From: JBGSTR01 sp963707135
Lineage (GTDB): Bacteria; Pseudomonadota; Gammaproteobacteria; Chromatiales; Chromatiaceae
Assembly (NCBI GenBank): GCA_963707135.1
Contig: CAVPOY010000001.1
Location: forward strand, 277,495-341,494
Reading direction: 5' to 3'
Length of the DNA: 64,000 bases
The notes under the pieces are model-generated. The model did no database searches. It had not been told where the DNA came from and saw only the letters and a list, made by a program, of their open reading frames with translations. Each line of letters opens with the position of its first letter. Within the stretch, counting starts at the first letter, position 1. The position numbers were made by a program, and so were the translations under genes. This document shows, in pieces, positions 26,401-35,320 of the stretch.

Positions 26401-26832
26401 ATGAAAACAGTCCGAGAAATGCTCGACCACAAGGGCCGGGATGTCTCAACGATAGGTCCGCATGCCACCGTGCGCGAGGCACTCACGCGGATGGCGGAGG
26501 AGGACGTCGGTGCGCTGGTAGTCGTCAGCGACAATCTGGTCATCGGGCTGATCTCGGAGCGGGACTACGCGCGCAAGGTGATCATCTTGGGCAAGTCGTC
26601 CCTGGAGACATCGGTCGGCGACATCATGGCGTCGGATCCCAGCTGCGTCACCGAGGGAGACTCCATAGGAGCCTGCATGCAGGCGATGACCGACAAGCGC
26701 GTTCGCCATCTGCCGGTTCTCGACGGTACCCGGCTGGTTGGACTCATTTCGATCGGCGACGTCGTGAAGACGATCATCAGCGAGCACGAGTCGAAGATCG
26801 GCGAGTTGGAGAGCTACATTTACGGGCAATAA
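26401..26832 (+). CDS. CBS-domain-pair protein
   Basis: 143 residues, start ATG 26401 with GGGGGAGG six bases before it. It consists almost only of two CBS motifs: VGALVVVSDNLVIGLISERDYARKVI and VRHLPVLDGTRLVGLISIGDVVKTII, with the SERDYARKV signature of the stand-alone YrbH-like CBS proteins. These bind AMP/ATP-type ligands. It has no membrane segment, unlike the CBS protein at 17991. Confidence 0.9.
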   Translation: MKTVREMLDHKGRDVSTIGPHATVREALTRMAEEDVGALVVVSDNLVIGLISERDYARKVIILGKSSLETSVGDIMASDPSCVTEGDSIGACMQAMTDKRVRHLPVLDGTRLVGLISIGDVVKTIISEHESKIGELESYIYGQ

Positions 26833-26948
26833 TGGCGCTGTCCGGTGGGTACTGCCAGACTCGTATGGGCGGTCAGAGGTTTCGTGCCGGACCGGCGACG
26901 GGACTGATCGCTCGGGCCGCTTGCAGCCGATCGCGCGCCCGGTGTCGC

Positions 26949-27995
26949 TCACCGGCGTGCGAAGACGACCAAGTGCTCCGCCTCCAGCCGGATTCCGATC
27001 TCATCGCCGACCGCGTGCCGGTGGTGACTCGCAACCAGACAGAGGACCTCTGTCCCGCTCTCAAGCTTCAGGGTGTACAGGTATTCGGCGCCTCGGAATG
27101 CCCGTTCCACGACGATTGCGCGCCGAGGGCTCGCGTCATCGTAGAGCAGATCGTCCGGGCGGATCAGAACCTCGGCGGCGGCGCCGCGCTCGAGGCCGTG
27201 GGGGCGCTGACCGGCAACCCGTCCGAGCTCGGTCTTGACCCGTTTCTCGTCGACCACGGTCGCCGGCAGGATCACGCCCTGTCCGACGAAGTCGGCGACG
27301 AAGCGATCGGCGGGCTCGTGGTAGAGACCAAATCCGGTGTCCCACTGGCGGATCTCGCCGTGGCCGAGCACACCGATCTCGTCGGCCATCGCGAACGCCT
27401 CGAGCTGGTCGTGGGTGACCAGGATGGCGGTGACGCCGTCGCGCTTGAGCAGGTCGCGCACTTCCCGCGCGAGTTGCTCCCTGAGCTCCGCGTCCATGCT
27501 CGAGAAAGGCTCGTCCAGTAGCAGGATCTCGGGGCGCGGCGCCATGGCGCGCGCCAGCGCAACGCGTTGCTGCATGCCGCCGGAGAGTTCATGGGGGTAG
27601 GTGCGGGCAACCTGTCGCATGCCGACCAACTCGAGCAGCTCGTCGACCCGCCGCAGGCGCTCGGCCCGCGACAGCGCGCGCAGCCCGAAGCCGACATTGT
27701 GCTCCACGCTCAAGTGCGGGAACAGGGCGAAGTCCTGGAACACCATGCCCACGCGGCGGCGCTCCGGGGCCAGCGTCATAGCGGGCGAGGAGACTCGCCG
27801 TCCGTGCAGCAGGATCTCCCCCCGACTGACGGGCTCGAACCCGGCGATCGCCCGCAGCAGCGTCGTCTTGCCGCAGCCGCTGGGTCCGAGCAGGCAGCCG
27901 ATGATGCCGGCCTCCAGCCGAAAAGACACGTTGCGAACGATCGTCGCCGCGCCGTAGGCGACGCTGACCTCTCGGATCTCAAGCTGTACTGGCAT
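26949..27995 (-). CDS. fbpC: Ferric iron ABC transporter ATPase FbpC
   Basis: 348 residues. Walker A GPSGCGKT (37-44), signature LSGGMQQRVALARA, Walker B EILLLDEPFSSMD, and a C-terminal TOBE-like regulatory region (about 240-345) as in FbpC/PotA-type ATPases. It energises import through the FbpB permease, whose gene it overlaps by 17 bases, and is the last gene of fbpABC. The operon lies behind a Fur-type box, supporting iron rather than spermidine or sulfate as substrate. Confidence 0.9.
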   Translation of the reverse strand: MPVQLEIREVSVAYGAATIVRNVSFRLEAGIIGCLLGPSGCGKTTLLRAIAGFEPVSRGEILLHGRRVSSPAMTLAPERRRVGMVFQDFALFPHLSVEHNVGFGLRALSRAERLRRVDELLELVGMRQVARTYPHELSGGMQQRVALARAMAPRPEILLLDEPFSSMDAELREQLAREVRDLLKRDGVTAILVTHDQLEAFAMADEIGVLGHGEIRQWDTGFGLYHEPADRFVADFVGQGVILPATVVDEKRVKTELGRVAGQRPHGLERGAAAEVLIRPDDLLYDDASPRRAIVVERAFRGAEYLYTLKLESGTEVLCLVASHHRHAVGDEIGIRLEAEHLVVFARR

Positions 27996-29643
27996 CGCGG
28001 GACAGGGTGATGGATCGACTGAGGAGTATGACCGGCAGCAGTCCGGCGAGGACGATGGTCAGGGCCGCCGGGGCCGAGTCCGCCAGGCGCTCGTCGGTGG
28101 CCAGCTCGTAGGCGCGCACGGCCAGCGTATTGAAGTTGAAGGGACGCAGTATCAGGGTGGCGGGGAGCTCTTTAAGCACGTCCACGAACACCAACAGCAG
28201 CGCGGTCAGCAGACTACCGCGGAGCATCGGCATGTGAATCTTGCGCAGCACCTGCCCCGGGCGCAGGCCCAGCGACCGGCCGGCCTCGTCCATCGAGGTC
28301 CGGATTTTGCCCAGGCCCGACTCGACCGTCTGCAGGGAGATCGCCAGGAAGCGCACCAGATAGGCGAAGATCAACGCCGCCAGCGTACCGCTGAGCAACA
28401 GGCCGGTGGAAAGGCCGAACGTCTCGCGCATCCAGGCGTCGAGAGTATTGTCCGCCCAGGCGAAGGGGATGATCACGCCGATGGCAATCACCGTGCCCGG
28501 CACCGCGTAGCCGAGGCCGGCGACACGCACCGCGGCCCTCACCGGACGCACCGGGTGGATCCGCTCGCCGTAACCGAGCAGCAGCGCAATCAGCAGCGCC
28601 AGCAACGAGGCGATGGCCGCGAGCTTCAGGCTGTTGATGACCAAACCCAGGAATTCCGCGTCATAGGCGGTATGTGCGATCCTCAAGGCCCAGGCCGTGA
28701 GCTGCCCCGCGGGCACGAGGAAGCCGAGGAGCACCGGAACGAGGCAGAACAGCATCGCGCCGGCGGTTTGCCACCCGGACAACCGGTGGCGGCGTATCGT
28801 CTGTTGGCGCCGACTGGTGTGATGGTAGCGGGCCTGACGGCGCGAGAGACGCTCCAGGGCGATAAGGACCAACACGAATCCGAGCAGGACCGCCGAGAGC
28901 TGGGCCGCGGCCGGGGCGTCTCCGAGCCCGTACCAGGTCCGGAAGATGCCCGTGGTGAAGGTCTGCACCCCGAAGTATTGCACCGTTCCGTAGTCGGCGA
29001 GCGTCTCCATAAGGGCCAGCGAAAGGCCCGCGGCGATGGCCGGCCGGGCGAGCGGCAGGGCCACCGAAAGAAACGTCTTCCAAGGACCGTTACCTAGCGT
29101 ACGGCTGACGTCGAGCACACAGAGCGACTGGCTCAGGAACGCGGCCCGCGTGAGCAGATAGACGTACGGGTACAGCACCAGGGACAGCATCAGGGCGGCG
29201 CCGGGCAGCGAGCGGATCTCCGGGAACCAGTAGTCCCCGTAGCCCCAGCCCGTGAGGTCCCGCAGGGATGACTGTACGGGGCCGGCGAAATCCAGCATTC
29301 CGGTATAGGTGTAGGCGATGATGTAGGCGGGCATTGCCATCGGGAGCAGCAGCGCCCACTCGAACAGTCCGCGACCCGGGAACTGGCACATGCTGGTGAG
29401 CCAGGCCGTACCGACACCGCCGATCAAAGTCCCGACGGCCACGCCGAGCATCAGCAGTAGCGAGTTCGTGACATAGTCCCGAAGGACCGTGTCGGCGAGG
29501 TGGCGCCAGGTGTCACCCGCCGGCACGAATAGAAAGCCGACGATCACCAGTACGGGCAGGGCGAGCAGCAGCGCCACGGCGACCGTGCCGCTCGACCAGA
29601 TGGCACCGTGTCTCGTTGGGATGGGGGTAGGCGTCAGCCTCAT
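27979..29643 (-). CDS. fbpB: Ferric iron ABC transporter permease FbpB (fused, two-domain)
   Basis: About 554 residues from the ATG at 29643, with about twelve membrane spans arranged as two homologous six-span halves. Each half has the EAA-type loop contacting the ATPase (DVSRTLGNGPWKTFLSVALPLARP and DEAGRSLGLRPGQVLRKIHMPMLRG). It forms the inner-membrane channel for ferric iron. An upstream GTG at 29733 would add a Pro/Arg-rich 30-residue leader with no membrane-protein character. Confidence 0.9.
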   Translation of the reverse strand: MRLTPTPIPTRHGAIWSSGTVAVALLLALPVLVIVGFLFVPAGDTWRHLADTVLRDYVTNSLLLMLGVAVGTLIGGVGTAWLTSMCQFPGRGLFEWALLLPMAMPAYIIAYTYTGMLDFAGPVQSSLRDLTGWGYGDYWFPEIRSLPGAALMLSLVLYPYVYLLTRAAFLSQSLCVLDVSRTLGNGPWKTFLSVALPLARPAIAAGLSLALMETLADYGTVQYFGVQTFTTGIFRTWYGLGDAPAAAQLSAVLLGFVLVLIALERLSRRQARYHHTSRRQQTIRRHRLSGWQTAGAMLFCLVPVLLGFLVPAGQLTAWALRIAHTAYDAEFLGLVINSLKLAAIASLLALLIALLLGYGERIHPVRPVRAAVRVAGLGYAVPGTVIAIGVIIPFAWADNTLDAWMRETFGLSTGLLLSGTLAALIFAYLVRFLAISLQTVESGLGKIRTSMDEAGRSLGLRPGQVLRKIHMPMLRGSLLTALLLVFVDVLKELPATLILRPFNFNTLAVRAYELATDERLADSAPAALTIVLAGLLPVILLSRSITLSRDASTA

Positions 29644-29781
29644 GTTCCGGCTCTGAACGGGAAACCACACGGCCGCGGCCGGAGGGCGAGCCGGTAGCCT
29701 TAATCGCGGGCGGAGTTCGTCCGCGCGCGGCAAGGTCTCCGAAGCCGCGCGCGGATTATCGGCGTTGTCGGCACTCCGCGT

Positions 29782-30810
29782 CTATTTCCAGCCCGAGCGG
29801 TCCATTAGTCGCACGGCGTCGGCGTTCAGCTCGCCGAGCCGCGCAAGATTGAGCCCATCCGCCTTGAACTCACCCCAGCTTGCGAGCAACTCGCTCGCGG
29901 GGACATCCGGGCGCACCGGATACTCGCCGTTGACCTCGGCGTACCACTGCTGGGACTCGGGATTGGCGAGGAACTCGATAAGCTTGACCGCCGCTTCCTT
30001 GTGGGCCGCGGATCGTGTGACCGCGGCGCCGCTGACGTTCACATGGACGCCGCGCCCCTCCTGGTTCGGCCAGAATACCCCGACGCGCTCGGCGGCTGAG
30101 ATCTGGTCGGGGTCGCCGGAGGTCAGCATGCCGGCGAGGTAATAGGTGTTGGCGATCGCGATGTCGCATTCGCCGGCGGCGGCGGCCTTGATCTGGTCGC
30201 GGTCGCCGCCCTTCGGCGGTCGGGCGAGGTTCGCAACCAGGCCGGTCGCCCACTTCTCGGTCGCTTCGGCACCGTTGGCGGCGATCAGCGAGGCCACCAG
30301 CGATTGGTTGTAGATGTTGTCCGACGAACGGATACAGATCCTGCCTTTCCACGCCGGGTCGGCGAGCGCCTCGTAGGTCGAGAGATCGGTTGGCTCGACC
30401 TTGTCCTTGACGTAGATGATCGGCCGCGCGCGCACCGTCAAACCGACCCAGTGACCGTCCGGATCGCGGTAGCTCGTGGGGATCGCCTCGGCGAGGGTAT
30501 CGGAGACGAAGGGTTGGGTGGAGCCGGCCTCCTTGGCCCGGTGCAGCCGGCCCGCGTCGGCCGTCAGCAGCACGTCGGCCGGTGAGTTGATGCTCTCGCT
30601 CTGCAGCCGCTGGAGCAGGGCGTCGTCCTTGCCGGTGACTAGATTCACGCGAATGCCAGTCTGCTCGGTAAACCGATCGAGCAGCGGCTTGATGAGGTTC
30701 TCCTGGCGGGCGGAGTAGAGATTGACTTCGTCGGCCGCTGCGAGTGGCAGAGAGAGGGCGGTCAGCAGCGAGATGGCGAGGACCGCGAAGTTGACAAAGG
30801 GCGTGATCAA
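29782..30810 (-). CDS. fbpA: Ferric iron-binding periplasmic protein FbpA/FutA
   Basis: 342 residues with a signal peptide ending LPLAAA. EVNLYSARQENLIKPLLDRFTEQTGI is the typical start of class 2 ferric-binding proteins. The iron-ligand tyrosine pair is recognisable in IANTYYLAGML. It captures Fe3+ in the periplasm and delivers it to FbpB. It is the first gene of the operon, 64 bases downstream of a Fur-type palindrome that overlaps its promoter, so repression by iron is expected. Confidence 0.93.
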   Translation of the reverse strand: MITPFVNFAVLAISLLTALSLPLAAADEVNLYSARQENLIKPLLDRFTEQTGIRVNLVTGKDDALLQRLQSESINSPADVLLTADAGRLHRAKEAGSTQPFVSDTLAEAIPTSYRDPDGHWVGLTVRARPIIYVKDKVEPTDLSTYEALADPAWKGRICIRSSDNIYNQSLVASLIAANGAEATEKWATGLVANLARPPKGGDRDQIKAAAAGECDIAIANTYYLAGMLTSGDPDQISAAERVGVFWPNQEGRGVHVNVSGAAVTRSAAHKEAAVKLIEFLANPESQQWYAEVNGEYPVRPDVPASELLASWGEFKADGLNLARLGELNADAVRLMDRSGWK

Positions 30811-30869
30811 GGCGGGTGCACTCCAGAGTCTTGGGGTTTTGGAACGTGGCAGACGAAGCCGACAGTCAA

Positions 30870-30898
30870 ATGGTAATGCGAGCGATTCGCATTAACAA
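30870..30898 (-). promoter_or_regulatory. fbpA promoter
   Basis: On the reverse strand TTGTTA (30898-30893), a 17-base spacer and TACCAT (30875-30870) form a plausible sigma-70 promoter 60 bases before fbpA. The spacer is almost filled by the Fur-like palindrome. Confidence 0.55.
30874..30894. promoter_or_regulatory. Fur-type operator between fbpA and sufB
   Basis: TAATGCGA, five bases, TCGCATTA: perfect 8-base arms. The core AATGCGA...TTCGCATT closely resembles gammaproteobacterial Fur boxes. It covers the fbpA promoter and may also affect sufB, whose -10 lies about 40 bases away. Confidence 0.7.
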
Positions 30899-30931
30899 CC
30901 GTTCGTGGTGAAAAATAGCGGAACATCAGAA

Positions 30932-31126
30932 TATAATGCACAGCTTGATCGCTGTCCGCCGGCTGGGATCGACCTTGAAATGCCGCTCCCCGGATCGAAC
31001 TCCTCCAGGCGTGGGAAGCGCGAGGTGGAAGTTGAACTCCTGGGCAGTCTGACCAGGGCCGGTAGGCGATCTAAAGACGCGAGTTTTTCGACTTCCACGC
31101 GTAGCGGGGTGTTGAAACGCACCCCG
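30932..31126 (+). promoter_or_regulatory. sufB promoter -10 and long structured leader
   Basis: A perfect TATAAT at 30932-30937 is the best -10 for the suf genes; the -35 is weak, which would fit an activator-dependent promoter. It gives a leader of roughly 235 bases. The leader contains GTGGAAGTTGAA (31025-31036) pairing with TTCGACTTCCAC (31087-31098, one mismatch) and a CGGGGTG/CACCCCG hairpin (31105-31126). No coding frame of note lies in it. Confidence 0.4.
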
Positions 31127-31179
31127 AAAAACGCATATTCAAAACCTAGTAAAAGCATCAGGAAACGGAGCCCGGCGCG

Positions 31180-32622
31180 ATGACCTCAAACCCAGCCGTC
31201 GACGACATCGTCAAATCGGAATACGAGCACGGATTCGTCACCGAGATCGAGTCCGATACGCTGCCGCCCGGGCTGGACGAGGGCGTGGTTCGGACGATCT
31301 CGCAGCGCAAGGGCGAGCCCGAATTCATGACCGAATGGCGGCTGAAGGCCTACCGCCACTGGCTGACGATGGACACGCCGCGGTGGTCGTCGGTGCACTA
31401 CCCGGAGATCGATTTCCAGGCGATCTCCTATTTCTCGGCGCCCAAGAAACAGGATGGCCCCAAGAGCCTGGACGAGGTGGACCCGGCGCTGCTTGAGACC
31501 TACGAGAAGCTCGGCATTCCGATCGAGGAGCAGAAGGCGCTGGCCGGAATCGCCGTCGACGCGGTCTTCGACAGCGTTTCGGTGGCGACGACCTTCCGCG
31601 AGAAGCTCGCCGAGGCGGGTGTGGTGTTCTGCTCGATTTCCGAGGCCGTCCACGACCATCCCGAACTAATAAAACGCTACTTGGGGTCAGTGGTCCCGCA
31701 TACCGACAATTTTTACGCGGCACTGAACGCGGCCGTGTTCAGCGACGGCACCTTCGTCTACGTCCCGAAGGGTGTGCGCTGCCCGATGGAACTCAGCACC
31801 TATTTCCGGATCAATGCCCGCAATACCGGACAGTTCGAGCGCACGCTGATCATCGCCGAAGCGGGCAGCTACGTAAGCTATCTCGAGGGTTGCACGGCTC
31901 CCCAGCGAGACGAGAATCAGCTACACGCGGCCGTGGTTGAGCTGATCGCTCACGAGGACGCCGAGATCAAGTATTCGACCGTCCAGAACTGGTATCCCGG
32001 CGACGAGAAGGGTCGCGGCGGCATCTTCAACTTCGTTACCAAGCGCGGCGACTGCCGTGGGGCCCGGTCCAAGATCTCCTGGACCCAGGTCGAGACCGGC
32101 TCTGCGATCACCTGGAAGTACCCGAGCTGCATTCTTCGCGGCGATGACTCGATCGGTGAGTTCTACTCGGTGGCCGTCACCAAGGGCCGCCAGCAGGCCG
32201 ACACCGGGACCAAGATGATCCACCTGGGCCGCAACACCCGTTCGACCATCGTCTCCAAGGGCATCTCCGCCGGCGAGGGTCAGCAGACCTACCGGGGACT
32301 GGTGCGCATAGCGGGTAAGGCCGCGGGTGCCCGCAATCACACCCAGTGCGACTCCCTGTTGATCGGCGACCGCTGTGCGGCACACACGTTCCCGTACATC
32401 GAGGTCAAGAACCCGTCGGCGAAGATGGAGCACGAGGCGACCACGTCCAAGATCAGTGAGGATCAGTTGTTCTACTGCCGGGCTCGCGGGCTTTCTCAGG
32501 AGGACGCGGTGTCGATGATCGTCAACGGGTTCTGCAAGGAGGTCTTCAACGAGCTTCCGATGGAGTTCGCCGTCGAGGCCCAAAAGCTACTGAGCATCAG
32601 CTTGGAAGGGGCCGTGGGCTGA
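31180..32622 (+). CDS. sufB: Fe-S cluster assembly scaffold SufB
   Basis: 480 residues, usual SufB length. Family stretches include YFSAPKKQDGPKSLDEVDP, FVYVPKGVRCPMELSTYFRIN and the C-terminal GLSQEDAVSMIVNGFCKEV. SufB forms the SufBC2D scaffold on which clusters are built in the cytoplasm; the Cys in NHTQCDSLLIGDRC corresponds to the region of the acceptor cysteine. It is the first gene of sufBCD-sufT, divergent from fbpABC, so iron import and Fe-S assembly share a control region. Confidence 0.97.
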   Translation: MTSNPAVDDIVKSEYEHGFVTEIESDTLPPGLDEGVVRTISQRKGEPEFMTEWRLKAYRHWLTMDTPRWSSVHYPEIDFQAISYFSAPKKQDGPKSLDEVDPALLETYEKLGIPIEEQKALAGIAVDAVFDSVSVATTFREKLAEAGVVFCSISEAVHDHPELIKRYLGSVVPHTDNFYAALNAAVFSDGTFVYVPKGVRCPMELSTYFRINARNTGQFERTLIIAEAGSYVSYLEGCTAPQRDENQLHAAVVELIAHEDAEIKYSTVQNWYPGDEKGRGGIFNFVTKRGDCRGARSKISWTQVETGSAITWKYPSCILRGDDSIGEFYSVAVTKGRQQADTGTKMIHLGRNTRSTIVSKGISAGEGQQTYRGLVRIAGKAAGARNHTQCDSLLIGDRCAAHTFPYIEVKNPSAKMEHEATTSKISEDQLFYCRARGLSQEDAVSMIVNGFCKEVFNELPMEFAVEAQKLLSISLEGAVG

Positions 32623-32676
32623 CGGGCGAATCGGGCCAGACGCCCGGGACCATTTGAACATTACTCGGAGACGCGA

Positions 32677-33432
32677 ATGCTATCTGTCAAAGGCCTGAAG
32701 GCCAGCATAGGCGGGAAGGAGATACTCAAGGGAGTGGATCTGGAGGTCGGGTCCGGCGAGATCCACGCGATCATGGGCCCCAACGGCTCCGGAAAGAGCA
32801 CTTTCGCCCATGTGCTGTCGGGACGCGAGGGGTATGAGGTCACCCAGGGCACCGTAACCTTCGACGGCCAGGACCTGCTCGGCCTCGAGCCCGAGGAGCG
32901 GGCCCAGGCGGGTCTGTTCCTGGCGTTCCAGTATCCGGTCGAGCTTCCGGGCGTCAACAACACCTATTTCTTGAAGGCCGCGCTGAACGCCATCCGAAAG
33001 GCCCGCGGCGAGACGGAGTTCGATGCGGTCTCGTTCCTGCGTCTGATGAAGGAGAAGCTCAAGGTACTGCACCTCGACGACTCCCTGCTCAAGCGGCCGG
33101 TCAATTTCGGGTTCTCGGGCGGCGAGAAGAAACGAAACGAGATTTTCCAGATGGCCCTGCTCGAGCCCAGGCTCGCCATCCTCGACGAGACCGATTCGGG
33201 GCTCGACATCGATGCATTGCGGATTGTCGCCGACGGCGTGAATGCGCTGCGCAGCCCCGAGCGCTCGATGATCGTCGTCACCCACTACCAGCGCCTGCTC
33301 GAATATATCCAACCCGATCGTGTCCATGTGCTGGCCAAAGGCCGCATCATCCGCTCCGGCGGCAAGGAGCTCGCCCTGGAGCTCGAGGAAAAGGGGTACG
33401 GCTGGATCACCGGGGAGGACGAGGCCGCATGA
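32677..33432 (+). CDS. sufC: Fe-S assembly ATPase SufC
   Basis: 251 residues. ABC-type ATPase with Walker A GPNGSGKS (34-41), signature FSGGEKKRNEIFQ and the SufC-specific Walker B end ILDETDSGLDIDAL. It powers conformational change in the SufBC2D scaffold and is soluble. It starts 54 bases after sufB and overlaps sufD by four bases. Confidence 0.97.
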   Translation: MLSVKGLKASIGGKEILKGVDLEVGSGEIHAIMGPNGSGKSTFAHVLSGREGYEVTQGTVTFDGQDLLGLEPEERAQAGLFLAFQYPVELPGVNNTYFLKAALNAIRKARGETEFDAVSFLRLMKEKLKVLHLDDSLLKRPVNFGFSGGEKKRNEIFQMALLEPRLAILDETDSGLDIDALRIVADGVNALRSPERSMIVVTHYQRLLEYIQPDRVHVLAKGRIIRSGGKELALELEEKGYGWITGEDEAA

Positions 33433-34757
33433 GCACCCAGGTCACCAGCGCGTTCGACAGCTGGCTCCCCAACGCACCGGGGACCTTGGCCGGCGGCGGT
33501 CTCGATTGGCTAGAGTCGCGGCGCGAGAGTGCGCGCGAGCGCGTGCGCGCACAGGGCGTTCCGGGCACTAAGCAGGAGGCATGGCGGTACACCAGCCTCA
33601 AGCGGCTGATCGAGCAGGGTTTTATTCCGACCGACGAACCCGTGTCTGCGCTGATGCCAGAGGATATCGAGGAAGTCCTGATTCCTGGGCTCGACGCGCA
33701 CCGGGTGCTTCTGGTTAACGGCCGCTTCGCTCCCGAGCTTTCGGAGCTCGGTAACCTGCCTGAGGGCGTGCGGATCGGCGGTTTGAGCCAGATTCTGGGA
33801 AGCGATCCCGATGTCGTGAGGGATCGGCTAGACGAGGTCGTCGGTGACGAGCAGCCGCTATTCGCGGCCCTGAACACCGCTGGGGTCGACGATGGGTTGG
33901 TCTTGTTGCTGGATCGTTCGGCAGCACCGGCGAAGCCGATCGAAATCCTGCATCTTTCGGTCGGCATGGATACCCCGAGGGTCGCCCAGCCGAGGCACGT
34001 CGTGGCGCTGGCGGACGGCTCCCAGGCGACCCTGATCGAACGCCACGTGAGCCTCGGCGATTCCACCTACTGCACGAATTCTGTCCTCGAGATCTCGCTG
34101 GGACGGGGCGCCGGGCTCGATCATTACCGGGTCCAGCTCGAGAGCGCGAGTGCCTTCCATATCTCGAGCCTGTACCTGAGGCAGGGCGAGCACAGCCGCT
34201 ACCGAGGGGTCAATGTCGGCTTAGGCGCCGCCTGGGCGCGCACCGACCTTGCGGTTCGCCTCAGCGGCGAGGGTGCCGAGTGCGACCTGCAGGGTCTTTA
34301 CCTCGCCGGCGACCAGCAACTGGTCGACTATCACCTGGATGTGAACCACGCGATGCCGCGCTGCACGAGCCGCGAGAACTTCAAGGGGATCCTGTACGGC
34401 AAGGGCAGGGCGGTGTTCGACGGACGGGTCTTTGTGGCCAAGGATGCCCAGAAGACCGATGCGGCCATGTCGAACAAGAACCTACTGCTGTCCGATAGCG
34501 CGGAGGTAGACGCCAAGCCGCAGCTCGAGATCAATGCCGACGACGTCAAGTGCAGTCACGGCACAACGGTCGGCCAGATCGAGCCGGAGATGCTCTTCTA
34601 CCTGCGCTCGCGCGGGATCAGTGCGCCCGCGGCCCGTCGCATGCTTTGCCTGGGATTCGCCGGCGAGATCATCGAAGCCGTCGCTCCGGAGGCCCTGCGA
34701 GAGCATATCGCCGAGCAGGTGGGTCTGCGCCTCGAGTCCGCGCCCATAATTGCGTAG
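33429..34757 (+). CDS. sufD: Fe-S assembly protein SufD
   Basis: 442 residues, paralogue of SufB in the SufBC2D complex. The core has LYLAGDQQLVDYHLDVNHAMPRCTSRENFKG and the C-terminal SHGTTVGQIEPEMLFYLRSRGISAPAARRMLCLGF, both diagnostic. The ATGA overlap with sufC indicates coupled translation. The next gene is a SufT-like DUF59 gene rather than the cysteine desulfurase sufS usual in such operons. Confidence 0.95.
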   Translation: MSTQVTSAFDSWLPNAPGTLAGGGLDWLESRRESARERVRAQGVPGTKQEAWRYTSLKRLIEQGFIPTDEPVSALMPEDIEEVLIPGLDAHRVLLVNGRFAPELSELGNLPEGVRIGGLSQILGSDPDVVRDRLDEVVGDEQPLFAALNTAGVDDGLVLLLDRSAAPAKPIEILHLSVGMDTPRVAQPRHVVALADGSQATLIERHVSLGDSTYCTNSVLEISLGRGAGLDHYRVQLESASAFHISSLYLRQGEHSRYRGVNVGLGAAWARTDLAVRLSGEGAECDLQGLYLAGDQQLVDYHLDVNHAMPRCTSRENFKGILYGKGRAVFDGRVFVAKDAQKTDAAMSNKNLLLSDSAEVDAKPQLEINADDVKCSHGTTVGQIEPEMLFYLRSRGISAPAARRMLCLGFAGEIIEAVAPEALREHIAEQVGLRLESAPIIA

Positions 34758-34831
34758 GCGGTCAACGCGCACTCCCTCTGTAACCACAGGCAAAGGATCG
34801 AGTTCACGTGTTAGAAGTCCAGAGGTCGACA

Positions 34832-35239
34832 ATGAACAGATTGGCCCGTTTCAACGGATACGGCAGACACCAGGACTCGGCATCCGCTACCGAGCATCAT
34901 CACCAGGGTGCGGCTTTCGTGGAGCGGATGGACCCGGAGGAGCTGCGCGAGCCCATCATCGAGGCCTTGCGGCAGGTCCACGATCCAGAAATACCAATAA
35001 ATATCTATGATTTAGGTCTTATTTACAAGATAGATATTAAAGAAAATGGCGACGTAGACGTGGACATGACCTTGACCGCGCCCGCCTGCCCGGTAGCGGG
35101 CATGATGCCGCTGATGGTCAAGGATGCCGTAGCCACCGTCGAGGGCGTCGGGGAGATCCACGTGGATCTGGTATGGGACCCGCCCTGGAGTCAGGAGCAT
35201 ATGAGCGACGAGGCCAAGCTTCAGCTCGGCTTGTTGTAA
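34832..35239 (+). CDS. sufT: SufT-like DUF59/MIP18 Fe-S maturation protein
   Basis: About 135 residues from the ATG at 34832 (AGAGGT upstream); a GTG at 34808 is the alternative. The conserved DUF59 core runs LRQVHDPEIPINIYDLGLIYKI, then TLTAPACPVAGMMP and a WDPPWSQEHMSDEAKLQLG tail. Family members help mature Fe-S proteins or transfer clusters. Its place after sufD supports SufT over the phenylacetate-related PaaD. A short AT-rich patch within it (about 34990-35045) is unusual for the neighbourhood. Confidence 0.88.
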   Translation: MNRLARFNGYGRHQDSASATEHHHQGAAFVERMDPEELREPIIEALRQVHDPEIPINIYDLGLIYKIDIKENGDVDVDMTLTAPACPVAGMMPLMVKDAVATVEGVGEIHVDLVWDPPWSQEHMSDEAKLQLGLL

Positions 35240-35254
35240 ATACCTGCGGGTTAC

Positions 35255-35279
35255 GATCTGGCGAGGTTCTGGCCAGATC
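35255..35279 (+). terminator. Possible terminator hairpin after sufT
   Basis: GATCTGG and CCAGATC arms around an 11-base loop in the short convergent gap between sufT and the phosphatase gene. No T-run follows, so function is uncertain. Confidence 0.3.
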
Positions 35280-35320
35280 CGAGGAGCACCTAGGCATCGA
35301 ATGAGTCGCAGACGGCGGGT

